Below, one piece after another: positions 25,117 to 34,960 of a stretch of 64,000 nucleotides of DNA. Under the pieces are notes generated by a model, which made no database searches, was not told where the DNA came from, and saw only the letters and a list, made by a program, of their open reading frames with translations. The DNA lies in assembly GCA_025808875.1 (NCBI GenBank), contig CP075528.1, positions 1,920,473 through 1,984,472 on the forward strand. Reading direction: 5' to 3'. Positions within the stretch are counted from its first letter, which is position 1. The number at the start of each line of letters is the position of its first letter. The stretch is from Enhydrobacter sp. (GTDB lineage Bacteria; Pseudomonadota; Alphaproteobacteria; Reyranellales; Reyranellaceae). Both the position numbers and the translations under genes were made by a program.

Positions 25117-25244
25117 CAGCTTCTTAGTTATCCCGTTGCTCTATGGAACAAAATGGGTACATTGACGTGGCGCCAAGCGGATGGGCGCCGGTTTTATCCG
25201 CATTGCCGCTCCTGACAGGGGGTGGGAGAAGAAGGAGGCAGCCA

Positions 25245-26318
<1,074 letters not shown>

Positions 26319-26357
26319 CGGCAAGTTCTACGGCCCGGACTCCCTGTCTCCGGTCCT

Positions 26358-26397
26358 GGGCGGTGCCGCTTCCCCCACGCGGCGGCACCGCCCTTTC
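26358..26397 (+). terminator. Intrinsic terminator after recA
   Basis: GGGCGGTGCCGC (26358-26369) pairs perfectly with GCGGCACCGCCC (26382-26393) around a 12-base loop, then TTTCT. It begins 40 bases after the recA stop. Confidence 0.85.
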
Positions 26398-26422
26398 TAC
26401 CTCCACGAGGTCGCGCCAAGGG

Positions 26423-26458
26423 ATTTTTGGCATTTTTGGCATTTTTGGCATTTTTGGC
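26423..26458. repeat. Tandem repeat, four copies of a 9-bp unit
   Basis: Four perfect adjacent copies of ATTTTTGGC between the recA terminator and the end of the YkgJ-type gene. The unit is AT-rich in a GC-rich region. Copy number could change by slippage. It is not inside a supported gene. Confidence 0.95.
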
Positions 26459-26570
26459 AGCGGCCTTATGTTTCGCGAGAGCGTGTTGTCTCTCCCTGAT
26501 CGGTTTGGCGTCTGTCGAAGATGCGGAGATTCGCCTCGTCTTCGGAAGCGGAACTCGAGCTGCGTTCCGT

Positions 26571-27281
26571 TCAGCTCTGGGCGCGTCCAATCTGTCGAAG
26601 GAAGCGCTGGATCCATTCAGGCCCGGACCGCTTGGTCGACTGGCCCGGCCGCGCGCGCGCCCAGCGCAGGAGCAGCGCCAGCGGAAACCAGTCGTCGGCG
26701 TCGTCCTGGAGCTTGCGGGCCGCCATCGACAGTTTGGGCACCGCCACCGGCGTCACGCCGTCCTGCTTGGGGCCGGCGCACAGCTCGGCCGGCGAGGTGA
26801 CGAGATACTCGCGACACACCAGCGGCCGCTCGGCATGGATCGAGCAGCTCTCCTCCTCGAGGAAGGGGCACGGCACGCCGAGCGCGAAGTAGGCCGTCGA
26901 CAGCTCGCGGTCGGATTTGTCGACGCGATCGGCCAGCCCGGCCGCGACGACCTTCCCTTCGGCGTCGGCGAAGCGCGCTTCCAGCATCGCGCGGCGCCCG
27001 GCCGGCATTGACTCGACGAACTGCAGCAGCCGCTCGCCCTCGGTACGCGAGATCGGCACGAGCTGGCGGCAGCAGGCGCCGCAGCCCCTGCGGCAGGAGA
27101 TCGCCTTCCCCGTCTCGGCAGTCTCGACGACCGCATTCACCAGGCCCTGCAGCGCCGGCACGACATCGGATGCCGCCACAGCGCGACTGGGAACGGTGAT
27201 CGAATGTGCGATGCGCAGGGCCCCGACCGTCAGCCTCAGCGTGGCCGTGGAAGTACCTGAATTGGCCCCGGAATCCGCCAT
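26571..27281 (-). CDS. YkgJ-type cysteine-cluster protein
   Basis: A 236-residue protein with the zinc- or iron-binding cysteine cluster of the CxxCxxCC (YkgJ) family: [11 protein letters not shown] near residue 65, then P-C-P-F-L near 140, [12 protein letters not shown] near 148 and a further Cys downstream. The role of these proteins is poorly known. I start at 27281 (M-A-D-S-G); the frame runs further upstream but overlaps the alaS start. It is divergent from alaS, with ~60 bases between. Confidence 0.8.
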   Translation of the reverse strand: MADSGANSGTSTATLRLTVGALRIAHSITVPSRAVAASDVVPALQGLVNAVVETAETGKAISCRRGCGACCRQLVPISRTEGERLLQFVESMPAGRRAMLEARFADAEGKVVAAGLADRVDKSDRELSTAYFALGVPCPFLEEESCSIHAERPLVCREYLVTSPAELCAGPKQDGVTPVAVPKLSMAARKLQDDADDWFPLALLLRWARARPGQSTKRSGPEWIQRFLRQIGRAQS

Positions 27282-27340
27282 TGGCCGGGCTTTCCTCCAT
27301 GTGGACTTGGCCGTCGCGCGCACGCTACAAGGATCGCACC

Positions 27341-30001
27341 ATGGCAAGCGTCAGCGACATCCGTCGCACATTCCTAGAGTACTTCCGCAGGCACGGCCAC
27401 GAGATCGTGGAATCGAGCCCGTTGGTGCCGCGCAACGACCCGACGTTGATGTTCACCAACGCAGGCATGGTGCAGTTCAAGAACGTCTTCACGGGGCTGG
27501 AGAAGCGGCCCTACTCGCGCGCCGCCACGTCGCAAAAATGCGTGCGCGCCGGCGGTAAGCACAATGACCTGGAGAATGTCGGCTACACCGCGCGCCATCA
27601 CACTTTCTTCGAGATGCTGGGCAACTTCTCGTTCGGCGACTATTTCAAGGAGCGCGCGATCGAGCTGGCCTGGAACCTGATCACCAAGGAGTACGGCCTG
27701 TCGCCCGAGCGCCTGCTCGTCACCGTGTACAGCGAGGACGAGGAAGCCGCCGGCTACTGGCGCAAGATCTCCGGCTTCCCCGACAGCAGGATCATCCGCA
27801 TCCCGACTTCGGACAATTTCTGGGCGATGGGCGACACCGGCCCCTGCGGTCCATGCTCGGAGATCTTCTTCGACCATGGCGAGGGCATTCCCGGCGGCCC
27901 GCCGGGCAGTGCCGACGCCGACGGCGACCGCTTCATCGAGATCTGGAACCTGGTCTTCATGCAGTTCGAGCAGGTGACCAGGGACGAGCGCATCGACCTG
28001 CCCAAGCCGTCGATCGACACCGGCATGGGTCTGGAGCGCATCGCGGCGGTCCTGCAGCACAAGCACAACAACTACGACATCGACCTGTTTCGCGCGCTGA
28101 TTCTGGCGGTGGCGCACGAGACGGGCGTAGAGCCGGACGGCCCGCAATCGGCGTCACACAAAGTGATCGCCGACCATCTTCGCGCGACGTCGTTCCTGAT
28201 TGCCGACGGCGTGCTGCCCTCCAACGAGGGCCGCGGCTATGTTCTGCGCCGCATCATGCGGCGCGCGATGCGCCACGCCCACATCCTCGGCGCGCAGGAT
28301 CCGGTCGTCTTCAAGCTGGTGCCGACCCTGGTCAAGGAGATGGGTGACGCCTATCCCGAGCTGGTGCGGGCACAGCCGCTGATCACCGAGACGCTGAAGC
28401 TCGAGGAATCGCGCTTCAAGAAGACGCTCGGCACCGGTCTGAAGCTGCTCGAGGACGAGACGCGCGGCCTGCAGGCCGGCGGCGTACTCAAGGGCGACGT
28501 TGCCTTCCGGCTCTACGACACCTACGGCTTCCCGCTCGACCTGACCCAGGACGTGCTGCGCGCGCGCGACATCAAGGTCGACACCGCAGGCTTCGACAAG
28601 GCGATGGACGAGCAGCGCGCCAAGGCGCGCGCCGCCTGGGCCGGCTCCGGCGAGACCGCAGACCAGGCGATCTGGTTCGACGTCCGCCAGAGGGTCGGCG
28701 CCACCGACTTCCTGGGCTACGATACCGAACGCGCCGAGGGGCAGATCCGGGCCATCGTGCTCGACGGCAAGGAAGTGCCCGCCCTGCAGGCCGGGCAAAC
28801 CGGCTGGATCGTCACCAACCAGACGCCGTTCTACGGCGAGTCGGGCGGCCAGCTCGGCGACACCGGCCGGCTCATCGGCGCGACTGGCGAGGCCGCCGTT
28901 GCCGACGTGCACAAGATGCTGGGCGACCTGCACGTCCACCATGCCAGGGTCGAAAAGGGCGAATTGAAGGTCGGTGACGATCTCGTCATGGCTGTCGACG
29001 CCGTCCGCCGCTCGCAACTCCGCGCGCATCATTCGGCGACGCATCTGCTGCACGAAGCACTGCGCCGCCAGCTCGGCGAGCACGTGACCCAGAAGGGATC
29101 GCTCGTTGCACCCGACCGGCTGCGCTTCGACATCAGCCACACCAAGGCGATCTCGCCCGAGGAGCTGCGCAGGATCGAAGACGCGGTCAACGAGCGCATC
29201 CGGCTCAACACCGAAGTGGCGACGCGGCTGATGACCCCCGACGAGGCGATCGCGGCGGGCGCCATGGCGCTGTTCGGCGAGAAATACGGCGACGAAGTGC
29301 GCGTGCTGTCGATGGGCGGCGCCGACGGTGAAAAATACTCCGTCGAGCTGTGCGGCGGCACGCATGCGCGGCGCACCGGCGACATCGGCCTGTTCAAGAT
29401 CGTGGGCGAGGGCGCGGTGTCGGCGGGCGTTCGCCGCATCGAGGCGTTGGCCGGCCAGGCGGCCGAGGACCATGTCCGCCATCAGGCCGATCTCCTGCAG
29501 GGGGCGGCGGCGGCACTCAAGGTGCGACCGGAGGATCTGCCATCCCGGCTGCAGGCGCTGATCGAGGGACAACGGCGTATCGAGCGCGAGCTCTCGGAGG
29601 CACGCAAGGCGCTCGCTTTGGCGGGCGGCGGTTTGGGTGGCGCGGCATCGACGGCCGACGACGTGCGGCAGATCGGCAAGGTCAAGATGATCGGCCGGGT
29701 GCTGAACGGCGTTCCGGGCAAGGACCTCAAGGGCATGGCCGACGAGTTCAAGAAGAAGCTCGGATCGGGCGTGGTCGCCCTGATCGGAGTCGAGGAGGGC
29801 AAGGCCTCCGCGGTGGTCGGCGTGACGGACGATCTTTCGAAGACTCTGAGCGCCGTCGAGCTGGTCAGGGCCGGCGTCGCCGCGCTCGGCGGCAAGGGCG
29901 GCGGCGGCCGGCCCGACATGGCGCAGGGTGGCGGCCCCGATGCTGCCAGGGCGTCGGATGCCCTCAAGGCGATCGAGGCGGCGGTCGGGGGAGCCGGCTA
30001 G
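27341..30001 (+). CDS. alaS: Alanyl-tRNA synthetase
   Basis: An 886-residue enzyme that charges tRNA-Ala and edits mischarged Ser/Gly. The catalytic domain starts [10 protein letters not shown] and has [28 protein letters not shown] and the class II motif 3 block G-M-G-L-E-R. The editing domain holds the metal site H-H-S-A-T-H-L-L-H near 565 and C-G-G-T-H near 670; the C-terminal DHHA1 domain ends the protein. The ATG at 27341 follows AAGGA by 8 bases; an in-frame extension to 27206 has no support. recA-alaS adjacency is common in alphaproteobacteria. A lipoprotein gene begins directly at the stop. Confidence 0.98.
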   Translation: MASVSDIRRTFLEYFRRHGHEIVESSPLVPRNDPTLMFTNAGMVQFKNVFTGLEKRPYSRAATSQKCVRAGGKHNDLENVGYTARHHTFFEMLGNFSFGDYFKERAIELAWNLITKEYGLSPERLLVTVYSEDEEAAGYWRKISGFPDSRIIRIPTSDNFWAMGDTGPCGPCSEIFFDHGEGIPGGPPGSADADGDRFIEIWNLVFMQFEQVTRDERIDLPKPSIDTGMGLERIAAVLQHKHNNYDIDLFRALILAVAHETGVEPDGPQSASHKVIADHLRATSFLIADGVLPSNEGRGYVLRRIMRRAMRHAHILGAQDPVVFKLVPTLVKEMGDAYPELVRAQPLITETLKLEESRFKKTLGTGLKLLEDETRGLQAGGVLKGDVAFRLYDTYGFPLDLTQDVLRARDIKVDTAGFDKAMDEQRAKARAAWAGSGETADQAIWFDVRQRVGATDFLGYDTERAEGQIRAIVLDGKEVPALQAGQTGWIVTNQTPFYGESGGQLGDTGRLIGATGEAAVADVHKMLGDLHVHHARVEKGELKVGDDLVMAVDAVRRSQLRAHHSATHLLHEALRRQLGEHVTQKGSLVAPDRLRFDISHTKAISPEELRRIEDAVNERIRLNTEVATRLMTPDEAIAAGAMALFGEKYGDEVRVLSMGGADGEKYSVELCGGTHARRTGDIGLFKIVGEGAVSAGVRRIEALAGQAAEDHVRHQADLLQGAAAALKVRPEDLPSRLQALIEGQRRIERELSEARKALALAGGGLGGAASTADDVRQIGKVKMIGRVLNGVPGKDLKGMADEFKKKLGSGVVALIGVEEGKASAVVGVTDDLSKTLSAVELVRAGVAALGGKGGGGRPDMAQGGGPDAARASDALKAIEAAVGGAG

Positions 30002-30343
30002 ATGCGCGGATTCAGTACTATGGCGCTGGTTCTGGCGCTCGGCGCCTGTGCCCAGCAGCCGGCCGACACGAGCCGACGCGACGCCAACCCGGAGCGCTAC
30101 GAGCGCGACCGCAGCCTGTGCCGGGCCCAGGTCGACGACGAGATGCGCACGCGGCGCATGGTCGACGATTCGCGCCGCGACGTCTTCAGCGGCGACCGCG
30201 ACCGCTACGGCCAGGGCGACCTGTCGAGGACGATGGCCGCCTACGGCGACACGCGCAGTTTCGACCGCATGATGTCGACCTGTATGGAGGCGCGTGGCTG
30301 GCCGCAATCGCGCCCGAACTGGTGGCAGCGCATCGGCTCCTAG
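30002..30343 (+). CDS. Putative small lipoprotein
   Basis: A 113-residue protein starting on the base after the alaS stop codon. Residues ~5-16 are hydrophobic and end in a lipobox, L-G-A-C, with Cys16 as the lipid-bearing residue. The mature part is charged (R-R-D-A-N-P-E-R-Y-E-R-D-R) and ends G-W-P-Q-S-R-P-N-W-W, with two more cysteines (C-R-A-Q and C-M-E-A) that could form a disulfide. Probably co-transcribed with alaS. Family unknown. Confidence 0.75.
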   Translation: MRGFSTMALVLALGACAQQPADTSRRDANPERYERDRSLCRAQVDDEMRTRRMVDDSRRDVFSGDRDRYGQGDLSRTMAAYGDTRSFDRMMSTCMEARGWPQSRPNWWQRIGS

Positions 30344-30368
30344 ACAACGGTACTCGGTCGTTTGCGAG

Positions 30369-31223
30369 ATGGTCATGCGTATGTCGCTGCTTCAAGCGTG
30401 TGGTGCGTTCGTCGAGAGCTCCCGGGCACAGAGATTCATCACCTGGTTGATCGTCCTGAATGCGGTCGTGCTCGGCCTGGATACTGTGCCTTGGGTAACG
30501 GCGAGGTACGGGGGCGTGCTCGATGCCCTCGACACGGCCATCCTCGTCGTCTTCGTCATCGAGTTGGCGACGAAGCTCGCCTGTCACCGGCTTGCCTTCT
30601 TTCGCAACGGTTGGAACTGGTTTGACCTGGTTGTCGTCGGTATCGCATTGGTGCCGGCCGCCGGTCCCCTCGCGGTGCTGCGCACGCTCCGGGTGCTGCG
30701 CCTGTTGCGCCTGCTGTCGGTGGTGCCGTCGATGCGCTCCGTGGTCGAGGGCCTTTTCCGTGCCTTGCCCGGCATGGGATCGATCGCCGCGCTGATCGGC
30801 CTGATCTTCTACGTCGCCGCCGTGCTGGCAACCAAGCTCTACGGCGCCAGTTTCCCCGAATGGTTCGGGAACCTCGGGGCGTCGCTCTACAGCCTGTTCC
30901 AGATCATGACGCTCGAAAGCTGGTCGATGGGAATCGTACGGCCGGTGATGGAAGTGCACGGACTCGCTTGGCTGTTCTTCGTCCCCTTCATCCTCGTGAC
31001 GACTTTTGCGGTGCTCAATCTCTTCATCGGCACGATCGTCTCGGCCATGCAGAGCGAGAGTCAGGAGGAGCAAAGCAAGGACTCCGCGAACGCCCGCACG
31101 GAACGTGCCGCCATGATGGCGGAACTCGGTGCGATGAGCGCCAAGCTCACCCACTTGAATGAAGAAATCGCGAGCCTGCGCAAGGGACTTGAATTGCGCG
31201 CCGCCGCGCCGGACAGGGTCTAG
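30369..31223 (+). CDS. Voltage-gated sodium channel of the NaChBac family
   Basis: A 284-residue ion channel, close to the ~274 residues of NaChBac, which works as a tetramer of 6-TM subunits. S1-S3 span ~22-95; S4 has the voltage-sensing repeat R-T-L-R-V-L-R-L-L-R-L near residues 103-113; S5-S6 flank the selectivity filter T-L-E-S-W-S (Thr181-Ser186), with Glu183 the ring residue of sodium-selective channels. The cytoplasmic tail (~235-284) is a charged coiled coil (N-E-E-I-A-S-L-R-K-G-L), as in the bacterial family. Starts at 30375 or 30381 are also possible. It follows the lipoprotein by 25 bases; a link to alaS is not implied. Confidence 0.9.
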   Translation: MVMRMSLLQACGAFVESSRAQRFITWLIVLNAVVLGLDTVPWVTARYGGVLDALDTAILVVFVIELATKLACHRLAFFRNGWNWFDLVVVGIALVPAAGPLAVLRTLRVLRLLRLLSVVPSMRSVVEGLFRALPGMGSIAALIGLIFYVAAVLATKLYGASFPEWFGNLGASLYSLFQIMTLESWSMGIVRPVMEVHGLAWLFFVPFILVTTFAVLNLFIGTIVSAMQSESQEEQSKDSANARTERAAMMAELGAMSAKLTHLNEEIASLRKGLELRAAAPDRV

Positions 31224-31238
31224 TCGGTTTCCAGGCCT

Positions 31239-31580
31239 TCAGCCGCGATGCAGGGAGCGCCGCGCCGCGCCGCGCGCCGCTTCCCATCCCGCGAGCAGCA
31301 GTCCGACGAGCAGGAAGGCGCCGCCGGCCCAGCGGACGGCTTGCGTCAAGCCGTCGTCGATCTTGAACAGGAACGCGGCAACCGTGATGACCGCGCTGAC
31401 CGCAGGCATGCTCAACGCTCCGTGCGTTGCGAACAGCACGACCGGACCGAGCAGCGCCCACTTCCAGGTCAGGGTGCCGGTCTTCCAGTAGCCGACGCCC
31501 CATGTCGCGAACATCGCCGCGACGCACAAGCCCCAGTGCAGCACTGCCGACCAAAGGTGCGGCCCAGCGCCAAACCTCAT
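31239..31580 (-). CDS. Small integral membrane protein
   Basis: A 113-residue protein with three to four hydrophobic segments (about 13-30, 41-58, 58-75, 82-100) and a basic C-terminal tail. GAAGGAC lies 5 bases before the ATG; the open frame continues to 32324 but that part overlaps the flavoprotein gene in a shadow frame. The W-x-V-G-Y-W-K-T-G-T-L-T-W-K block between helices is distinctive, but I do not recognise the family. Convergent with the sodium-channel gene. Confidence 0.6.
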   Translation of the reverse strand: MRFGAGPHLWSAVLHWGLCVAAMFATWGVGYWKTGTLTWKWALLGPVVLFATHGALSMPAVSAVITVAAFLFKIDDGLTQAVRWAGGAFLLVGLLLAGWEAARGAARRSLHRG

Positions 31581-31705
31581 CCTGTCCTTCTCCCAACCCC
31601 GGGATGACTGTGCGCCAGCGGGGCCGGACCCGCAAGCCTCGCTGCCGTCGCGCAACCCTGCGACGGGTATGCGTCCTCGTCTGTGCGGAACGCCACAGAG
31701 TGACG

Positions 31706-32896
31706 CTAGCCCAGGAAGCTTCCGTCGGGGTCGCCGTTGAGCAAGATTCGGCCCACGGTCTCGTAGTGCGCGTCGCGCGACTGGATTTGCTGGCTGAGCG
31801 TGTGGATGTCGCGGAAGCGCCTCTCGAACGGCGTGCCGAGGAAGATCGACGATGTGCCGGCTGCCTTGTAGACCCAGTCGGCGACGGCGACGGCGTTGCC
31901 GATGGCGTGGCTGCAGCCGAGCCGCACGAGGGCGCGGTCGCGCGCCTCGATCGGCATCACGTCGTCGGCGCGTTGCCAGACCTCGCGGAGAATCTCGACC
32001 AGCCACGCGCGCGACGCCCCGAGCGCGGCCTCGCTGCGCGCCAGTTCCGCCTGCACCGCGGGCGTGTCGGCGAGCCGAGCCAGATTGCGAGGCGCCTTCT
32101 CGGTCGCCAGTGTGACAAAGGCGTCCAGCATGCCGCGCGCGATGCCGAGTGCGACACCCGCGACGCCTACGGCGTAGAGACCGGCCATCGTGAAGGCGTA
32201 GAGCGGGCCTCGATCGCGACGCAGGGTGGGATCCTCGCGAGTGCCCGAGAAGGCCTCGGGCACGAACAGATCCTTGACGCTGTACCCCTCCGATGCCGTC
32301 CCGCGCATGCCGAGCGTGTGCCAATCGTGGATCGGTGTCGCCCTGTCGCGCGGGAACAGCAATGTGCGCATTGTCGGACGGCTAAAGCGATTCAGTCGCA
32401 GCGAGCCGTCAGGCTCGACGACGTTGCAGTGCGCGCCGAGCCAACTGGCCTGCCGGATGCCGGACGAGAAGTGCCAGGCGCCGGTCAGCCGGTAGCCGCC
32501 GGGCGCCGAGATCGCCTTGTGCTGGTTGGGCGGCCCCCACGAGATCAGGCCGCGTGGATCGCCGTAGATGGTCCGGGCGCTCTCCAGGGGAATGAACGGC
32601 GCGATCAGCGCGGACGAGTTGGCGACGAAGATGTTCCAGGCGACCGAGCCATCGTGGCACCCCATCTCCTCGACTGCGCGCAGGTAGACCCACGGCGGAA
32701 GCTGATCGCCGCCGGCGGAGCGCGGCAGCAGCATGCGAAACAGCCGCGACTCGTGCAACGCGGTCAACTCGGGCTCGGGGATCTCCTGGGTCCGCTCGAT
32801 GTCGTCGGCGACCGCCGCGATCGCCGGGCCGATGGAACGGGCGCGGGAGACCGCGTCCGGATCGCGAGCGGGCGCCGAGACGCCTTGGTCGTTCAT
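31706..32896 (-). CDS. Acyl-CoA dehydrogenase-like flavoprotein (group D monooxygenase type)
   Basis: A 396-residue relative of the protein at 5718-6899, with the same layout: L-L-P-R-S-A-G-G near residue 55, G-G-Y-R-L-T-G-A-W-H-F-S-S-G near 135, W-H-T-L-G-M-R-G-T near 190, and H-Y-E-T-V-G-R at the C-terminal end. These marks fit flavin-dependent monooxygenases of the HsaA/HpaH type as well as acyl-CoA dehydrogenases. The start at 32896 follows GGGAGGGAGG-type sequence; an upstream ATG at 32977 lacks support. No reductase gene is next to it. Divergent from the hybrid kinase gene. Confidence 0.8.
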   Translation of the reverse strand: MNDQGVSAPARDPDAVSRARSIGPAIAAVADDIERTQEIPEPELTALHESRLFRMLLPRSAGGDQLPPWVYLRAVEEMGCHDGSVAWNIFVANSSALIAPFIPLESARTIYGDPRGLISWGPPNQHKAISAPGGYRLTGAWHFSSGIRQASWLGAHCNVVEPDGSLRLNRFSRPTMRTLLFPRDRATPIHDWHTLGMRGTASEGYSVKDLFVPEAFSGTREDPTLRRDRGPLYAFTMAGLYAVGVAGVALGIARGMLDAFVTLATEKAPRNLARLADTPAVQAELARSEAALGASRAWLVEILREVWQRADDVMPIEARDRALVRLGCSHAIGNAVAVADWVYKAAGTSSIFLGTPFERRFRDIHTLSQQIQSRDAHYETVGRILLNGDPDGSFLG

Positions 32897-33003
32897 GCCT
32901 CCGCCTCCCTCCCGAGCGATTCGGGCCGCCCGGCCGCGGCTTGTCAACGCTCTCGCTTCGCGGCCTTGCGGAACCATCCGGATTGATCGACGTTCCTGTT
33001 CTG

Positions 33004-34569
33004 ATGCAGCGGGACCCGCGTCAACCGACGCCTTCGACCAGTGACGAACAGTATCGGCTCCTCGTCGACGCGGTCATCGACTACGCCATTTACATGCTCG
33101 ACCCGTCTGGCCGCGTATCGAGCTGGAACAGCGGGGCCCGCCGCCTCAAGGGTTACGAGGCGGGTGAGATCATCGGCCAGCATTTCTCGCGGTTCTACAC
33201 GGACGAGGATCGGGCGGCCGGAGTGCCGGATAATGCTCTCGCGAGTGCCGCCCGCGAGGGCAAGTTCGAGGCCGAAGGTTGGCGCGTACGCAAGGACGGT
33301 TCGCGCTTCTGGGCGAGCGTCGTGGTCGACGCCATACGCGACCGGGCAGGGAAGCTGGTCGGCTTCGCCAAGATCACGCGCGACACCACGGAGCGGCGCG
33401 AGGCCCAGATCGAGCTCGAACGGACGCGCGAGGCGCTATTCCAGTCGCAGAAGATGGAGTCCCTCGGCCAGCTCACGGGCGGTATAGCGCACGACTTCAA
33501 CAACCTCCTGACGGCCATCCTCGGCAGCCTCGAACTGATCGGCAAGAAACTTCCCGAGCAAACCAGGGCTGGATCCGACGTCGCCGGGCTGCTTGCGAAC
33601 GCCATCCAGGCGGCGCAGCGCGGCGCGTGGTTGACACGGCGCATGTTGGCATTCGCGCGCCGCGAGAACCTCGAGTTGCGACCCACGAACCTGTATGACC
33701 TGACGCGCGGTATGACCGAGTTGCTGCGCCGCTCGCTCGGTCCATCCATTTTCATAGAGACCCGGTTCCCGCAGACGCTCAATCTGGTGCAGGCGGATCC
33801 TAACCAACTCGAGCTGGCATTGCTCAATCTGGCGATGAACGCGCGCGACGCGATGCCGGAGGGCGGCCCCGTGATCCTCGCCGCGCGCGAAGAGGAGGTC
33901 CGTGCTGGCGGCTTCCTCGCGCCGGGAAGGTATGTATGCCTGTCCGTGATGGACCGCGGCGCCGGCATGGACGAGCCGACTCTGTCGCGAGCCATCGAGC
34001 CGTTCTTCACGACCAAGGGTGCGGGCAAGGGCACAGGTCTCGGCCTGTCGATGGTCCACGGCATGGCCGAGCAGTTGGGTGGCCGGTTGGTGCTGAGCAG
34101 CCGCAAGGGAGAGGGCACGACGGCGGAACTGTGGTTGCCGGTGGCGTCGGAGGAAGAGCCGGCGTCGGCGCAATCGGACGACGAGGAGGCGCACGAGCGC
34201 GTCGCCCGCGGCCTGCGGGTTCTCGCGGTTGACGACGACGCCCTGGTACTCATGAACACGGCTCTGATGCTCGAGAGCCTCGGTCACAAGGTGTTCTCGG
34301 CGACGTCGGGGCGCCAGGCACTCGATATCCTGCAGCGCGGCGAGGAAATCGATCTGGTCATCACCGACGAGGCGATGCCGCAGATGCGTGGCTCGCAACT
34401 CGCCGCGGCCATTCAGGCCGATCACCCCGCGATGCCGGTCATCCTGGCGACGGGATATGCCGGAACGACCGATGGCAGGCTTGCCGCCTATCCGCGGCTC
34501 GAGAAGCCGTTCAGCCAACTCGACCTTGCGGAGGTCATCGAGAAGGTCGCGGCGGCGCGTCGCGGCTGA
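33004..34569 (+). CDS. Hybrid sensor kinase: PAS, HisKA/HATPase and receiver domains
   Basis: A ~521-residue soluble sensor. The PAS domain (~15-130) starts Y-R-L-L-V-D-A-V-I-D-Y-A-I-Y-M-L-D and has the PAC end F-A-K-I-T-R-D. The kinase has the phospho-accepting His163 in G-G-I-A-H-D-F-N-N-L-L, an N box (L-N-L-A-M-N-A-R-D-A-M) near 275 and G-x-G boxes (G-A-G-K-G-T-G-L-G-L-S) near 340. A C-terminal receiver (~405-520) has D-D-D near 412 and Asp455 in V-I-T-D-E-A-M-P. The N-L-L form is typical of blue-light/LOV-type or stress sensors, but no flavin-binding Cys is seen in the PAS domain. No membrane segment. The start is uncertain (33004 has a poor ribosome site). Confidence 0.88.
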   Translation: MQRDPRQPTPSTSDEQYRLLVDAVIDYAIYMLDPSGRVSSWNSGARRLKGYEAGEIIGQHFSRFYTDEDRAAGVPDNALASAAREGKFEAEGWRVRKDGSRFWASVVVDAIRDRAGKLVGFAKITRDTTERREAQIELERTREALFQSQKMESLGQLTGGIAHDFNNLLTAILGSLELIGKKLPEQTRAGSDVAGLLANAIQAAQRGAWLTRRMLAFARRENLELRPTNLYDLTRGMTELLRRSLGPSIFIETRFPQTLNLVQADPNQLELALLNLAMNARDAMPEGGPVILAAREEEVRAGGFLAPGRYVCLSVMDRGAGMDEPTLSRAIEPFFTTKGAGKGTGLGLSMVHGMAEQLGGRLVLSSRKGEGTTAELWLPVASEEEPASAQSDDEEAHERVARGLRVLAVDDDALVLMNTALMLESLGHKVFSATSGRQALDILQRGEEIDLVITDEAMPQMRGSQLAAAIQADHPAMPVILATGYAGTTDGRLAAYPRLEKPFSQLDLAEVIEKVAAARRG

Positions 34570-34609
34570 CGGCGGAAACCTCGGCCGATGCGGGACGTTG
34601 CATGGCTCG

Positions 34610-34957
34610 ATGAAGTTCCTTCTGACGGCGGCATGCCTGGCGGTCACCGGCATTGCCGGATGCAGCGACACTCCCCCTCTCCATTCGGGCGAACGCCTCC
34701 ACGCCGGCGCCGATCGCAAGATCGGGGCAACCGGGCAGCTGCCTCCGGCTCCGCATCCGGGGCCGCGCGATACCGGCTTGCGACCCGAGCCTGGGATCCG
34801 CAATCCCGTCATCGGAGCGACCGTCTCGTCGCAAGGCGGACAGAAGGCCCAACAGGCGAGGGAAGAGGAGGAGCGCCGCGCCTTTGACGCCGAGCGCCGC
34901 CGTCGCCAGGAAGCGCTCGAGCCCGTGGCGGCGGAGGAGAGGGGTATCGCCAGATAG
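34610..34957 (+). CDS. Putative small lipoprotein
   Basis: A 115-residue protein with hydrophobic N-terminus MKFLLTAACLAVTGIAGC and lipobox I-A-G-C (Cys18). The mature part is Pro/Gly-rich, then ends in a charged helix (Q-Q-A-R-E-E-E-E-R-R-A-F-D-A-E-R-R-R). It follows the kinase by 40 bases; its 3' end nearly meets the convergent oxidoreductase gene. Family unknown. Confidence 0.65.
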   Translation: MKFLLTAACLAVTGIAGCSDTPPLHSGERLHAGADRKIGATGQLPPAPHPGPRDTGLRPEPGIRNPVIGATVSSQGGQKAQQAREEEERRAFDAERRRRQEALEPVAAEERGIAR

Positions 34958-34960
34958 GGC

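Noticed and set aside
28154..30376. 740-codon minus-strand open frame opposite alaS
   Set aside because: Antisense shadow of alaS with typical shadow composition.
31600..31608. CGGGATGAC half-site before the small membrane protein
   Set aside because: Only one arm of the palindromic element is present, so it is probably chance.
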